Of a DNA stretch of 64,000 nt, positions 45,661 to 54,579 are shown piece after piece. Under the pieces are notes generated by a model. It did not search any database. It saw nothing but the letters and a program-made list of their open reading frames with translations, and was not told where the DNA came from. Position numbers and translations under genes: made by a program. Positions within the stretch are counted from its first letter, which is position 1. Each line of letters starts with the position of its first letter. The stretch lies in assembly GCA_013416455.1 (NCBI GenBank), contig JACCES010000005.1, positions 1 through 64,000 of the forward strand, in the 5' to 3' direction. Origin of the DNA: Alcaligenaceae bacterium (lineage in GTDB: Bacteria > Pseudomonadota > Gammaproteobacteria > Burkholderiales > Burkholderiaceae_B).

Positions 45661-46247
45661 ATACACTGCTTTTCAGGTCGGCGAGCCCGGCCGGCGGATG
45701 GGATTGCGGCTGCCGCCCAATCGGGGTTTTTACTATGGTGGATAATTGAAAAATGCGGTAATCAATCTTGCTTCATTGAATATCCGGCTCGGCGGCCGGT
45801 TGGGCGCCCGGGCGTGCCACGAAGCAATGTTTCAATGGCTGAAATTCTTCCCAGGGTAATCTCTGATTCGGCATTGAACATTATTTATTACTATGTTTCC
45901 ATGTCGTGGGCTATGGCTGTCAGCCGGCAGTCTTACCCTTTATCACGACAAGAAATGGCCGTCATCGCCCCGCCCGTATGGAAACCAGCAACAACATAAA
46001 AGAAAGTGCGCACGGTAACGGCCGCGCCTGTTCAAAGCATATTGGCTATAAGCGCAATGCCATGGCGCCTTCCGTCTTTACAGGCAAGGTTTTCGCCGGC
46101 GCGCGGCAACAGTCAGGCCGGGTCCACAGGCTGTCCGGTTCACGGGCGTCCACAGGCCCGTGTCGGGCCGGCGGTTCGGCGGGCCCGCTGTCGACGCGGC
46201 TGCGAACGGGTTCCGTATTGAAAAATGGAATATGCCTGTTGCATGAA

Positions 46248-46267
46248 CGCCCGATGGCCATCGGGCG
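46248..46267. repeat. Perfect 20-base palindrome
   Basis: CGCCCGATGGCCATCGGGCG, about 70 bases before the leader peptide start. It could be a terminator without a T run or an operator for the following operon. Confidence 0.45.
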
Positions 46268-46337
46268 CGGTGGCGTGGCGAAGTATCGCAGCAAGAAGGC
46301 AGGCAGTCACTCATACCGCATACAAGGAGGTAGCCAG

Positions 46338-46430
46338 ATGAAATTCACCGTGGGGCTTCTGCGCACGGCGAGACCGCAGGCGGGGCCGCAAGCGCCCGGC
46401 GCATTCGTTCATGGGGAGTCGCGCTCGTGA
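46338..46430 (+). CDS. Short leader peptide (30 aa) overlapping the amidohydrolase start
   Basis: ATG 46338 follows a near-perfect ribosome site AAGGAGG (46324-46330) at ideal distance. The 30-residue product (MKFTVGLLRTARPQAGPQAP...) has no recognised domain. Its TGA stop overlaps the GTG start of the amidohydrolase (GTGA at 46427-46430), so ribosomes finishing here could re-initiate on the enzyme gene. It may be a coupling leader or the remnant of a larger gene. Confidence 0.5.
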   Translation: MKFTVGLLRTARPQAGPQAPGAFVHGESRS

Positions 46431-47284
46431 GCTACATTCCCTTCGACAAAACCCTGAAACCGGCCCGGGCCAGGCTGCCCGCGGGCACTTGCGACTGCCA
46501 TTTCCATATTTTCGACAAGGCGTCGGTGTATCCGCTGGCGGCGTCCGCCACCTATGCCCCCACGCCGGCCACCGAAGCCGACTATCAGGCCTTGCGCGAA
46601 GCCTATGGCATCGACCGCGCCGTTCTGGTGCACCCCAGCGTCTATGGCGCGGATCACGCCAGCTACGAAGTCCTGCTGGCCGAGAACGCCGGCTGGCTGC
46701 GCGGTGTCGCCGTCGCCTACCCGGGCAGCACCGACACGGAGATCGAACGCTGGAATCGGCTGGGCACCAAGGGAACCCGGGTCAATGTGCTGTTTGCGGG
46801 CGGCCCGTCGCTCAGCGACATCGACACCATCATAGACAAGGTCAAGCCGCACGGATGGCACGTGCAGCTGTTCGCGGACCTGACGAAAGTCGCCGACCTC
46901 GCAGGCCATGTCGTCGATCGTGGCGTGCCGGTCGTGATCGATCATATCGGGCATGCCGAACCTGAACAGCTCATCAGAAGCCCGGGGTTCTCCAATCTGC
47001 TTTCGCTGATGCGCGATGGCCGAGCCTGGGTGAAGCTTTCAGCACCGTATCGCCTGTCGGTCCAGGCACCAACCTATCCGGAAGTCAGGCCGCTGGTGGA
47101 TGCGCTCATGGATGCCAATCCCGCGCAAGCCGTCTGGGGAACGGACTGGCCTCATCCCAGTATCCACGGGCCCATGCCCAACGACGGCGACCTCGTGGAT
47201 CTCGTGTTCGACTGGCTTCCCGACGAGGCAAGCCGGCAGGCCGTGCTGGTCGACAATCCGACGCGGCTCTATTGGTCGGATTGA
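46427..47284 (+). CDS. Amidohydrolase 2 family hydrolase (PDC-lactonase-like)
   Basis: A 285-residue metal-dependent TIM-barrel hydrolase. CDCHFHIFD (about residues 22-30) gives the HxH metal ligands, VIDHIGH the next His, and WGTDWPHP the catalytic Asp. It resembles 2-pyrone-4,6-dicarboxylate lactonase (LigI) and related lactonases/decarboxylases. The start is GTG 46427 with GGGGAG 8 bases upstream. It heads an operon with a complete TRAP transporter, suggesting the imported acid is its substrate or a precursor. Exact reaction uncertain. Confidence 0.88.
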   Translation: MSYIPFDKTLKPARARLPAGTCDCHFHIFDKASVYPLAASATYAPTPATEADYQALREAYGIDRAVLVHPSVYGADHASYEVLLAENAGWLRGVAVAYPGSTDTEIERWNRLGTKGTRVNVLFAGGPSLSDIDTIIDKVKPHGWHVQLFADLTKVADLAGHVVDRGVPVVIDHIGHAEPEQLIRSPGFSNLLSLMRDGRAWVKLSAPYRLSVQAPTYPEVRPLVDALMDANPAQAVWGTDWPHPSIHGPMPNDGDLVDLVFDWLPDEASRQAVLVDNPTRLYWSD

Positions 47285-47340
47285 AGCCGCTCCACAGGCG
47301 GCCGCATCCACCAGATTTTTTTATTCACAGGAGACAAACA

Positions 47341-48336
47341 ATGAAAGCATGGCTCAATAATTCTTTATGCGCGGCGGTGGTCGGCCTGATGCTGATCGCA
47401 CCCGTCCAGGCCCAGAACAAGCAGGTCATCAAGCTCGGTTGGACCACCACCGATGGCCCGCAGGACCCGTACGCCATCGGCGCGCGGGCCTTCAAGGCGG
47501 CTCTCGAAGCCGACCCCAACGGCCAGTCCTTCGATGTGCAGTTCTATCCCAACCGCCAGCTGGGCGACGAGAAAGCCCTGCTGGAAGGCGTGAGAATGGG
47601 GCTGGCGGAGTCCGGCATCATCACCAACGCGGTCGTTGCGCAAATGGAGTCCGCATTTCTTCTGAACGATCTGCCCTTCCTGTTCGCCTCCGAAGAGCAG
47701 GCCTACGAGCTCATGGACGGCTCCGTCGGCGAAAAGCTGGCCAAGAAGCTCGAAACAAAGGGAATCAGCGTGGTGGGCTATATGGGCGGCGGCTTCCGCA
47801 ACATGATCAACAACGTCCGGCCGGTGGTGACGCCGCAAGACGTATCAGGTGTCAAGTATCGTGTCATGCAAAGCCCCATCTATATCGGCATGTACGAATC
47901 CCTGGGGGGCAGCCCGGTGCCGATGGCCTGGGGGGAAACCTATACCGCGGTCCAGCAGGGCGCGCTCGATGGCCTTGAGATCCCGCTGTCGGTCATCGAC
48001 TCCACGAAGTCGTACGAGATCACCAAATACCTGTCCCTGACCAACCATACCTTCTCGGTCATCGAGCTGGTATTCAACAAGCGCTTCCTGGACAGGCTGG
48101 ATACGGAAAAACGCCAGGCCGTTCTGGACGCCGCCCGTAAGGCGACCCTGGAACAGCGCAAAACCAGTGACGCTCTTGCGCGGCAAGTCGCGGTCACACT
48201 GAAGGAAAAGGGCATGGAAGTCAACGAGATCGAAGACCCGGCCGCTTTCCGCGAGAAGGTCAAGCCTGTATACGAGCGGTTCCGCAAGGACATCGGCAGC
48301 GATCTGCTTGACGAAGCATTGGCCCAGGTGCAGTAA
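47341..48336 (+). CDS. TRAP transporter substrate-binding protein, DctP family
   Basis: A 331-residue periplasmic receptor with Sec signal (MKAWLNNSLCAAVVGLMLIA, cleavage after VQAQ). It is about 80 percent identical to the orphan receptor at 16391, with even the signal peptide and CAGGAGAC ribosome region conserved. Differences cluster in the last third. It is followed directly by dctQ and dctM, giving a full transporter for an organic acid driven by a sodium or proton gradient. Confidence 0.94.
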   Translation: MKAWLNNSLCAAVVGLMLIAPVQAQNKQVIKLGWTTTDGPQDPYAIGARAFKAALEADPNGQSFDVQFYPNRQLGDEKALLEGVRMGLAESGIITNAVVAQMESAFLLNDLPFLFASEEQAYELMDGSVGEKLAKKLETKGISVVGYMGGGFRNMINNVRPVVTPQDVSGVKYRVMQSPIYIGMYESLGGSPVPMAWGETYTAVQQGALDGLEIPLSVIDSTKSYEITKYLSLTNHTFSVIELVFNKRFLDRLDTEKRQAVLDAARKATLEQRKTSDALARQVAVTLKEKGMEVNEIEDPAAFREKVKPVYERFRKDIGSDLLDEALAQVQ

Positions 48337-48831
48337 ATGCGGTCGCTGCTGACAGCGCTGACTCGATGCAACGACATCATTACCCGGCTGATAAAGGTAA
48401 TCGTCGTCTTCATGGTCATTGTGATGGTGTGCGCCATCATATGGCAGATAGGCATGCGCTATGTGTTCAACAGGCCTCCGTCCTGGACGGAGGAACTGGC
48501 GCTGTTGCTGTTCAGCTGGTCCATGCTGCTGATGATGGCGGTGGGTGTCCGGGAAACCTTCCATGTGCGCATGGACATACTGGTCGTGCTCTTGCCCAAA
48601 GCCGGCAGCCGGCTGCTGCACGCGGTCATCGATGTTGCGATCGCGGGCTTCGGCGGCTACCTGGCCTGGGCCGGCGTTACCTATGCGGTGGACATGTATG
48701 GCGCGACATCGGCGGCGATGGCTTATCCGATCGTGATCCTGTATAGCGCGGCGCCAGTCAGCGGCGTCCTGATCTTCATCTACAGCCTTGAGTTGCTGCT
48801 GGCCCGTCATGTGGCAGGAGACAATCCATGA
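48337..48831 (+). CDS. TRAP transporter small permease, DctQ
   Basis: A 164-residue inner-membrane protein with four predicted helices (for example VIVVFMVIVMVCAIIWQIGM and LALLLFSWSMLLMMAVGVRE). The conserved NRPPSWTEELALLLF is the DctQ signature. The ATG directly follows the receptor stop and the gene overlaps dctM by 4 bases (ATGA). The membrane partner of DctM; its precise role is structural. Confidence 0.93.
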   Translation: MRSLLTALTRCNDIITRLIKVIVVFMVIVMVCAIIWQIGMRYVFNRPPSWTEELALLLFSWSMLLMMAVGVRETFHVRMDILVVLLPKAGSRLLHAVIDVAIAGFGGYLAWAGVTYAVDMYGATSAAMAYPIVILYSAAPVSGVLIFIYSLELLLARHVAGDNP

Positions 48832-50099
48832 ATGCCAATATCTGGATCATGACGGCCGGCTTCGCCGCCCTGGTGGTGCTGGGCGTGCCCTTCGTCTTTG
48901 CCATCGGGATCACCGTCGTCGCGGTGCTCTGGGTGGCGGACATCATTCCGATGCTGCTGCCGCAGACCATGCTGGCGGGCACGCAGTCGTTCAGCCTGCT
49001 GGGCATTCCCTTTTTCATGCTGGCGGGCGAACTGATGTCGGCCGGCGGGCTGTCCAAACGGCTGATCGCAGTAGCCGACGTGTTCGTCCGCCATCTGCTG
49101 GGCGGGCTCGGGCATGTCACGGTGGTGGCGGCCTGCATCTTCGCCTCCATTTCGGGCTCGGCGCCGGCAACGACCGCCGCCATCGGCAGCGCCATGATTC
49201 CGGCGATGGCCGAGCGGGGCTATTCCAGATCCTATGCCACGTCGCTGGCGGTCAGCGCCGGCGTCATGGCGCCGCTCATCCCGCCGTCCATCGCCTTCAT
49301 CATCTGGGGGGTCATTGCCGAACAGTCCATTGCCAAGCTGTTCCTGGCCGGCGTGATTCCCGGCCTGTTCATGGCCATAGGCCTGTCGACGCTCGTCATA
49401 TGGCGGGCCCACCGTGACAAGATTCCGCAGATGAAACGGGCGACCGGGGCGGAAGTCCGCCAGGCGCTGCGCAAGGGGATCTGGGCGCTGCTGGCTCCGG
49501 TCATCGTGCTGGGCGGCATTTACGGGGGGGTCTTCACGCCGACGGAAGCCGCCGCCGTCGCCTGCCTCTACAGTTTCATCGTGGGGGTGTTCATCGAGAA
49601 AGAGCTCAAGCTCAGCGCCATCCCTGAAGTGATCGTGCGTGCCATGAAAGTCAGCGCCATCGTCATGGGCATCGTCGCAGTCTCGGGCGGCCTGGGCGTG
49701 CTGGTGGCGCAAGAGCAGCTCGCCACCCGGCTGGCCGTGCTGCTTGCCGAGACCGTGCATGAGCAGTGGATCATGCTGATGATCCTGAACCTGGGCTTCT
49801 TCCTGCTGGCGGCCGTCATGGACGAGATCGCGCTCATGCTGATCTTCGGGCCCATGCTGATCGCCATCGGCAACCAGTTCGGCATCGACCCCATCCACTT
49901 CGGCGCCATGATCGTGACCAACGTGGCGATAGGCATGGCCTCGCCGCCCATCGGCTATTGCCTGTTCGTCGGCACGGCCATCAGCGGCGAAAGCCTGCTG
50001 TCGGTTGCCAGGGCGATCTGGCCGCAGATCATGATGATGCTGGTCGTGCTGATGCTGGTGACCTATGTGCCGGCGTTTTCGCTGGCGCTGATCCGGTAG
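48828..50099 (+). CDS. TRAP transporter large permease, DctM
   Basis: A 423-residue integral membrane protein with about 12-13 hydrophobic segments. Family motifs: IPFFMLAGELMSAGGL, SISGSAPATTAAIGSAMIPA and VSAGVMAPLIPPSIAFIIWG. It carries the ion-coupled transport path of the TRAP system. Full length (family about 425). Last gene of the operon; a stem-loop follows. Confidence 0.95.
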   Translation: MNANIWIMTAGFAALVVLGVPFVFAIGITVVAVLWVADIIPMLLPQTMLAGTQSFSLLGIPFFMLAGELMSAGGLSKRLIAVADVFVRHLLGGLGHVTVVAACIFASISGSAPATTAAIGSAMIPAMAERGYSRSYATSLAVSAGVMAPLIPPSIAFIIWGVIAEQSIAKLFLAGVIPGLFMAIGLSTLVIWRAHRDKIPQMKRATGAEVRQALRKGIWALLAPVIVLGGIYGGVFTPTEAAAVACLYSFIVGVFIEKELKLSAIPEVIVRAMKVSAIVMGIVAVSGGLGVLVAQEQLATRLAVLLAETVHEQWIMLMILNLGFFLLAAVMDEIALMLIFGPMLIAIGNQFGIDPIHFGAMIVTNVAIGMASPPIGYCLFVGTAISGESLLSVARAIWPQIMMMLVVLMLVTYVPAFSLALIR

Positions 50100-50122
50100 G
50101 GGCTGCAAGTCTTCGGGCAAGC

Positions 50123-50159
50123 GCCGAGAGTCGGAACCAGACGGTGACCGCCTCTCGGC
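50123..50159 (+). terminator. Hairpin after dctM
   Basis: GCCGAGAG pairs with CTCTCGGC (50152-50159) across a 21-base loop, 24 bases after the stop. There is a TTTTTT run at 50200-50205, too far to count as its tail. Confidence 0.4.
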
Positions 50160-50248
50160 ACGCTGCCGCCATGGCCTTGCCGGATACCAGTCCGGTGATT
50201 TTTTTGCAGCGTTTTGGACCTGTTTCAAGACCCGCTTTCTGGCTTAAA

Positions 50249-50277
50249 TATACCCATGCATTGGAATCATGGGTATA
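50249..50277. promoter_or_regulatory. Perfect palindromic operator upstream of the CaiB-type gene
   Basis: TATACCCATG-N9-CATGGGTATA, a 10-bp perfect inverted repeat, ends 13 bases before the proposed GTG start. Its size fits a dimeric repressor site; in RNA it would be a hairpin next to the ribosome site AAAAGGA (50277-50283). Confidence 0.6.
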
Positions 50278-50289
50278 AAAGGAAGCGTG

Positions 50290-51432
50290 GTGGGCTCTCT
50301 TTCAGGCATAACCGTAATCGAAATGGCGGGGCTGGGGCCCGCTCCCTTTGCCGCGATGATGCTGGCGGATCAGGGCGCGCGGATCATCCGCGTTGAAAGG
50401 CCCGGCGCCACGCCCGCGCTCAACAACGTTCTGTGCCGGAACAGAAGCTCCATCGTCGTGGATTTGCAGACAGCGGCAGGGAAGAATATTGCGCTGGATC
50501 TCATCGGGCGGGCCGATGCCCTGATCGAGGGCTTCAGGCCCGGCGTCATGGAAAGGCTGGGCCTGGGGCCGGACATCTGCCTGCAACGCAATCCGAAACT
50601 GGTATACGGCCGGATGACCGGATGGGGGCAAAGCGGCCCGCTTGCCCATACGGCCGGCCACGACTTGAACTATATCGCTCTGACCGGGGTTGCACATGCT
50701 GTCGGCCACGCGGGGCAGGCTCCCGTTCACCCGCTGAATCTGGTTGGCGACTATGGCGGCGGGGGCATGCTGCTGTCATTCGGCGTGATGTGCGCCTTGT
50801 GGGAAGCGGCGCATTCCGGGCGGGGGCAGGTCATCGATGCCGCGATGATCGATGGTGTTTCGGCCTTGATGGCTGAATATTATTCGTTCATGGCCAACGG
50901 CGAATTCAGCGAACAGCGAGGCACTCATCTGCTCGATGGCGGCGCGCCGTTCTATTCAATGTATCAGACCCGGGACGGGCAATATATATCCATTGGAGCG
51001 CTCGAGCCCAAGTTTTACGTCCAGCTCCTTGAAAAGCTCGGCATCACGGATGATGGATTGGGCGCCCAGTACCAGCGGGGCGCATGGCCAGCCATGAAGG
51101 CCCGGCTGCGCGAGCTGTTTGCGACACGCACGCGTGCTGAGTGGTGCGAGCTGCTCGAGGGCTCCGATACGTGTTTCGCGCCCGTATTGTTCCTGGCTGA
51201 CGTAGCCGACCATCCGCACAATGCGGCACGGCAGACCATCATCGATGTCAACGGGGTCAGGCAGGCGGCACCGGCGCCTCGCTTCAGCCGCACGCCCGCG
51301 TCCCGGCCGCGTCCACCGCGCATGCCCGGCCAGGATACGCAAAGCGTGCTCGAAAGCCTCGGCTACTCAGCGCAACAGATCACCGACCTGCTTCGGAGCG
51401 GGGCCATCGAGTGCGCCCGGGAAGACGAGTGA
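50290..51432 (+). CDS. CaiB/BaiF-family CoA-transferase or racemase
   Basis: A 380-residue class III CoA-transferase-fold protein, opening GSLSGITVIEMAGLGPAPFA as in alpha-methylacyl-CoA racemases. GHDLNYIALTGV carries the racemase-type Asp/His region and VDLQTAAGKNIALDLIGRAD is also family-typical. GTG 50290 is preferred (AAAAGGA 6 bases upstream); ATG 50269 lies inside the palindrome. Either transfers CoA to an acid or epimerises a 2-methylacyl-CoA. It heads the group with the dehydratase-like gene and a CoA ligase. Confidence 0.9.
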   Translation: MGSLSGITVIEMAGLGPAPFAAMMLADQGARIIRVERPGATPALNNVLCRNRSSIVVDLQTAAGKNIALDLIGRADALIEGFRPGVMERLGLGPDICLQRNPKLVYGRMTGWGQSGPLAHTAGHDLNYIALTGVAHAVGHAGQAPVHPLNLVGDYGGGGMLLSFGVMCALWEAAHSGRGQVIDAAMIDGVSALMAEYYSFMANGEFSEQRGTHLLDGGAPFYSMYQTRDGQYISIGALEPKFYVQLLEKLGITDDGLGAQYQRGAWPAMKARLRELFATRTRAEWCELLEGSDTCFAPVLFLADVADHPHNAARQTIIDVNGVRQAAPAPRFSRTPASRPRPPRMPGQDTQSVLESLGYSAQQITDLLRSGAIECAREDE

Positions 51433-51462
51433 CCCATGAGCCCGGCCAGTCCAAGGTGCCTT

Positions 51463-51487
51463 TTAGCGTGAACAGGCTCTGAACCGG
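51463..51487 (+). repeat. Dispersed 25-base repeat, degenerate copy
   Basis: TTAGCGTGAACAGGCTCTGA and ACCGG; 20 of 25 positions match 39239-39263. It lies in the 227-base spacer before the dehydratase-like gene, which shows no other feature apart from the AAGGAG ribosome site. Confidence 0.45.
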
Positions 51488-51659
51488 CGGGCTGGAATCC
51501 TCATGAACGGGTCCATGCATGAGGCATGTGCCCGGAGCCGGGAGAAGGCGATGTCCGTACCGGCTTCCATGGTCGGGCAGGCGGGGCGGACGGTTTGGTC
51601 GGACATCTCATCGATCGGTTTTTCTTTCAATCAGAAATACGCATATCAAGGAGACCCTT

Positions 51660-53183
51660 ATGGCTCAGTTACCAGACACCATGATTGGCTCTGCGGTCGA
51701 GTCGGCCTGTGACCGATGGGCGCGCTTCAAGCCCATCGTGACGGGCGAAGACTATCTTGCCAGCCTGCGAGGCCGGAACATTACCTGCTATCTTTTCGGG
51801 GAACGGGTACCGGAACCCGTGGACAACCCGCTGATACGTCCTTCCATCAACGCACTGAAGGCGACTTACGATCTGGCGATCGAGGATCCCGAACTGGCGA
51901 CGGCGTTGTCGCCGCTGACGGGTACGCGCGTCAACCGATTCCTGCATATCGTCGAGGGCCCTGACGATCTTGTGCGGAAGAATCGGATGCAGCGGCGCCT
52001 GGGCCAGATCACGGGCACCTGTTTCCAGCGTTGTGCGGGATTGGATACCATCAGCGTATTGCACTCGATTACCTACGATATCGATGCCAAGTATGGCACT
52101 GACTATCATCAGCGCTATCTGGAGTTCCTCAAGCAGGCCCAGGCGCATAACGTGATCATCGCCGCCGGCATGACGGATCCGAAAGGCGACCGCAGCAAGC
52201 GTCCGCATGAGCAGGCGGACCCGGACATGTTCATGCATGTCACTCGCCGCACACCCGAAGGGCTGTATGTTTCCGGTGCGAAAGCGCATATGACCGGTGG
52301 CTTGAATTCGCATTGGATCTGTGTCATGCCGACCATGAACCTCATGGCCGAGGACCGCGACTACGCCGTGGTGGGCATGGTGCCGGCGGATGCCGAGGGA
52401 TTGACGTTCATTTATGGCCGCCAGTCCTGCGATACGCGGGCCTTGGAGTCCGGAAAGATCGATCAGGGCAACGCGCAGTTCGCGGGACAGGAAACGCTGG
52501 TGGTTTTCGACGATGTGTTCATCCCGTGGGAACATGTGTTCATGGATGGCGAATATGAATTCGCCCAGGACATGGTCTCCCGCTTTACGGCTTATCATCG
52601 TGCCAGCTATGTGTGCAAGACGGGGCTGGGTGATGTGATGATAGGCGCGGCTGCGACGATAGCGGAATACAACGGGGTGGAGGCTGTGTCGCATATAAAG
52701 GACAAGCTCGTGGAGATGACGCATCTGAACGAAACGATTTATTCTTCAGGTATCGCGTCGTCGCACGAGGCCGAGGCTCTGCCTTCGGGGATCTTCATCA
52801 ACGATGCGACTCTGGCCAACGTGTGCAAGCATAACGTTACGCGTTTTCCCTATGAAATCGCCCGATTGGCGCAAGACCTTGCAGGAGGCGCAATGGTGAC
52901 CTTGCCTTCCGAAACCGATTTCAATCATGAAGTGGCCGGCCCTTTGCTCCAAAAATACTTCAAGGGCCGGGAAGATATCCCGGTGGAGCAGAGAGTGCGT
53001 ATTCTGCGTCTGATAGAAAGCATGACGCTGGGCCGCAATGCAGTGGGATACTTGACCGAATCCATGCACGGCGCGGGGTCGCCGCAAGCGCAGCGCATTC
53101 AGCTCCTGCGAACCATGGAAGTCGAGAAAAAGAAGAATCTGGCGAAGAAGCTGGCTGATATTCCGGTAAAGGTGATTGCATGA
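51660..53183 (+). CDS. HpaB/4-hydroxybutyryl-CoA dehydratase family protein
   Basis: A 507-residue acyl-CoA-dehydrogenase-fold protein of the family joining 4-hydroxyphenylacetate 3-hydroxylase (HpaB) and 4-hydroxybutyryl-CoA dehydratase. It carries the dehydratase-type [4Fe-4S] cysteines C121 and C125 (TGTCFQRCAGLD) and the later His/Cys pair H313 and C319 (AYHRASYVCKTG), matching C99, C103, H292 and C299 of the Clostridium enzyme except that the last pair is one residue closer. HpaB monooxygenases lack these. AAGGAG precedes ATG 51660. Neighbouring CoA-transferase and CoA ligase support a CoA-thioester substrate. A radical dehydratase or vinylacetyl-CoA-type isomerase is inferred. Confidence 0.85.
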   Translation: MAQLPDTMIGSAVESACDRWARFKPIVTGEDYLASLRGRNITCYLFGERVPEPVDNPLIRPSINALKATYDLAIEDPELATALSPLTGTRVNRFLHIVEGPDDLVRKNRMQRRLGQITGTCFQRCAGLDTISVLHSITYDIDAKYGTDYHQRYLEFLKQAQAHNVIIAAGMTDPKGDRSKRPHEQADPDMFMHVTRRTPEGLYVSGAKAHMTGGLNSHWICVMPTMNLMAEDRDYAVVGMVPADAEGLTFIYGRQSCDTRALESGKIDQGNAQFAGQETLVVFDDVFIPWEHVFMDGEYEFAQDMVSRFTAYHRASYVCKTGLGDVMIGAAATIAEYNGVEAVSHIKDKLVEMTHLNETIYSSGIASSHEAEALPSGIFINDATLANVCKHNVTRFPYEIARLAQDLAGGAMVTLPSETDFNHEVAGPLLQKYFKGREDIPVEQRVRILRLIESMTLGRNAVGYLTESMHGAGSPQAQRIQLLRTMEVEKKKNLAKKLADIPVKVIA

Positions 53184-54499
53184 ATATGCCGTATCAATCG
53201 AGCGTGGGGCCTGATGTATTCGATCCGATGGAGCGGGCCAGTGTCGACGAACTCCGCGCGCTGCAACTGGATCGCATGAAACGTTCGATCCGGCATGCAT
53301 ACGAGAACATGAAGCCCTGGCGGGCGAAGTGCATTGAGCAGGGCGTGCATCCGGACGATTTTCACCAATTGTCCGATCTTTCCAGGTTTCCTTTCACGAC
53401 CAAGCAGGATTTCCGCGACAACTATCCGTTCGGCATGTTTGCCGTACCCGTCGAAAAGGTGGCGCGTCTTCATGCTTCGAGCGGGACCACCGGAAAGCCG
53501 GTGGTTGTCGGCTATACCGCCCGTGATATCGACACCTGGGCGAATCTGGTGGCCCGTACCCTGTATGCGGCCGGGGCAAGGCCGGGCGACAAGGTGCATA
53601 TCGCTTATGGCTATGGTCTGTTCACAGGCGGCATGGGGTCTCATTACGGCGCGGAGCGCCTTGGTTGCACGGTGGTTCCCATGTCGGCGGGTCAAACGGA
53701 AAGGCAGGTCCAGATGATCCAGGATTTCGACCCCGATCTGGTCATGATCACGCCTTCCTATCTGTTGAACCTGGCGGAAGCCATGGAACGCCAAGGCGTC
53801 GACACATCGAAACTGCGTTTGCGGGCGGGGGTGGTTGGGGCCGAGCCCTGGACGGAGTCGATGCGGCATGAAATCAACAGAAGGATGAACATGCGGGCAT
53901 TGGACACTTATGGGCTTTCCGAAGTCATGGGGCCGGGTGTGGCCCAGGAATGCATCGAGACGGAAGATGGGCCGACGTTATGGGAAGATCATTTCTATCC
54001 GGAAATCATCGACCCTGAAACCCGGGAGGTGCTTCCGGATGGTGAGACGGGTGAACTGGTGCTTACCAGTCTGACCAAAGAGGCGCTGCCGGTGATCCGG
54101 TACCGCACCCGTGATCTGTCATGCCTGCTGCCCGGCACCGCCCGACCATCCATGAGGCGGCTCGGAAAAGTCATGGCGCGTTCGGACGATATGCTCATCA
54201 TCCGCGGCGTCAACCTGTTTCCTTCCCAGATTGAAGAACAGTTATTGAAAGTGGAGGGCCTGGCGCCTCATTTCCAGATGGAAGTGCGGCGTGAAGGATC
54301 AATGGACGACCTGACGCTGAACATAGAACCGCGGCCGGGCTCCAGCAGGGAAGAGGCGGATGCGCATGCGGCCGCTCTCGTGCGGCGAGTGAAGGCCTAC
54401 CTCGGCGTAACGGTGCGAACGAAACTGCACGAACCCGGCCAGCTGGCGCGTTCCGAAGGCAAGGCGGTGCGAGTCGTCGACCACCGGCCCAAGCATTGA
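53180..54499 (+). CDS. Phenylacetate-CoA ligase-like (PaaK family) AMP-forming ligase
   Basis: A 439-residue adenylate-forming enzyme. The P-loop is HASSGTTGKPVVVGYTARD; the adenylation motif is DTYGLSEVMGPGVAQE and the hinge RYRTRDLSCLLPG. The C-terminal PaaK domain (RSDDMLIIRGVNLFPSQIEE) is complete. It activates an aromatic or other acid to its CoA thioester using ATP. Its start overlaps the dehydratase-like stop (ATGA), so the product of one is likely connected to the other. Paralogue of 62027-63343. Confidence 0.93.
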   Translation: MNMPYQSSVGPDVFDPMERASVDELRALQLDRMKRSIRHAYENMKPWRAKCIEQGVHPDDFHQLSDLSRFPFTTKQDFRDNYPFGMFAVPVEKVARLHASSGTTGKPVVVGYTARDIDTWANLVARTLYAAGARPGDKVHIAYGYGLFTGGMGSHYGAERLGCTVVPMSAGQTERQVQMIQDFDPDLVMITPSYLLNLAEAMERQGVDTSKLRLRAGVVGAEPWTESMRHEINRRMNMRALDTYGLSEVMGPGVAQECIETEDGPTLWEDHFYPEIIDPETREVLPDGETGELVLTSLTKEALPVIRYRTRDLSCLLPGTARPSMRRLGKVMARSDDMLIIRGVNLFPSQIEEQLLKVEGLAPHFQMEVRREGSMDDLTLNIEPRPGSSREEADAHAAALVRRVKAYLGVTVRTKLHEPGQLARSEGKAVRVVDHRPKH

Positions 54500-54579
54500 G
54501 CCCCTTTTCATGCGTGGGCCAGGCAGGGCGATCCCGGCAAGCGGATCGGGGATTTGCAGGCCCCGATGCATCTTCGCAT

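Larger units (their letters stand above)
45215..46337. other. Gene-poor region of about 1.1 kb
   Basis: Several short frames exist, but none has both a ribosome site and protein-like sequence. The stretch is AT-richer than its surroundings (notably 45480-45560 and 45720-46010), contains the inverted 28-base repeats and, near its end, a perfect 20-base palindrome. It may be a decayed gene or insertion scar plus the promoter region of the amidohydrolase/TRAP operon. Confidence 0.55.

Noticed and set aside
45906..46430. A 174-codon frame ending with the leader peptide
   Set aside because: Only the last 30 codons have a good start signal; the preceding part crosses a palindrome and is Arg/Gly-rich noise.
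51660..53183. Plain 4-hydroxyphenylacetate 3-monooxygenase assignment
   Set aside because: The four iron-sulfur ligand positions and the CoA-linked neighbours favour the dehydratase branch; no flavin reductase is adjacent.
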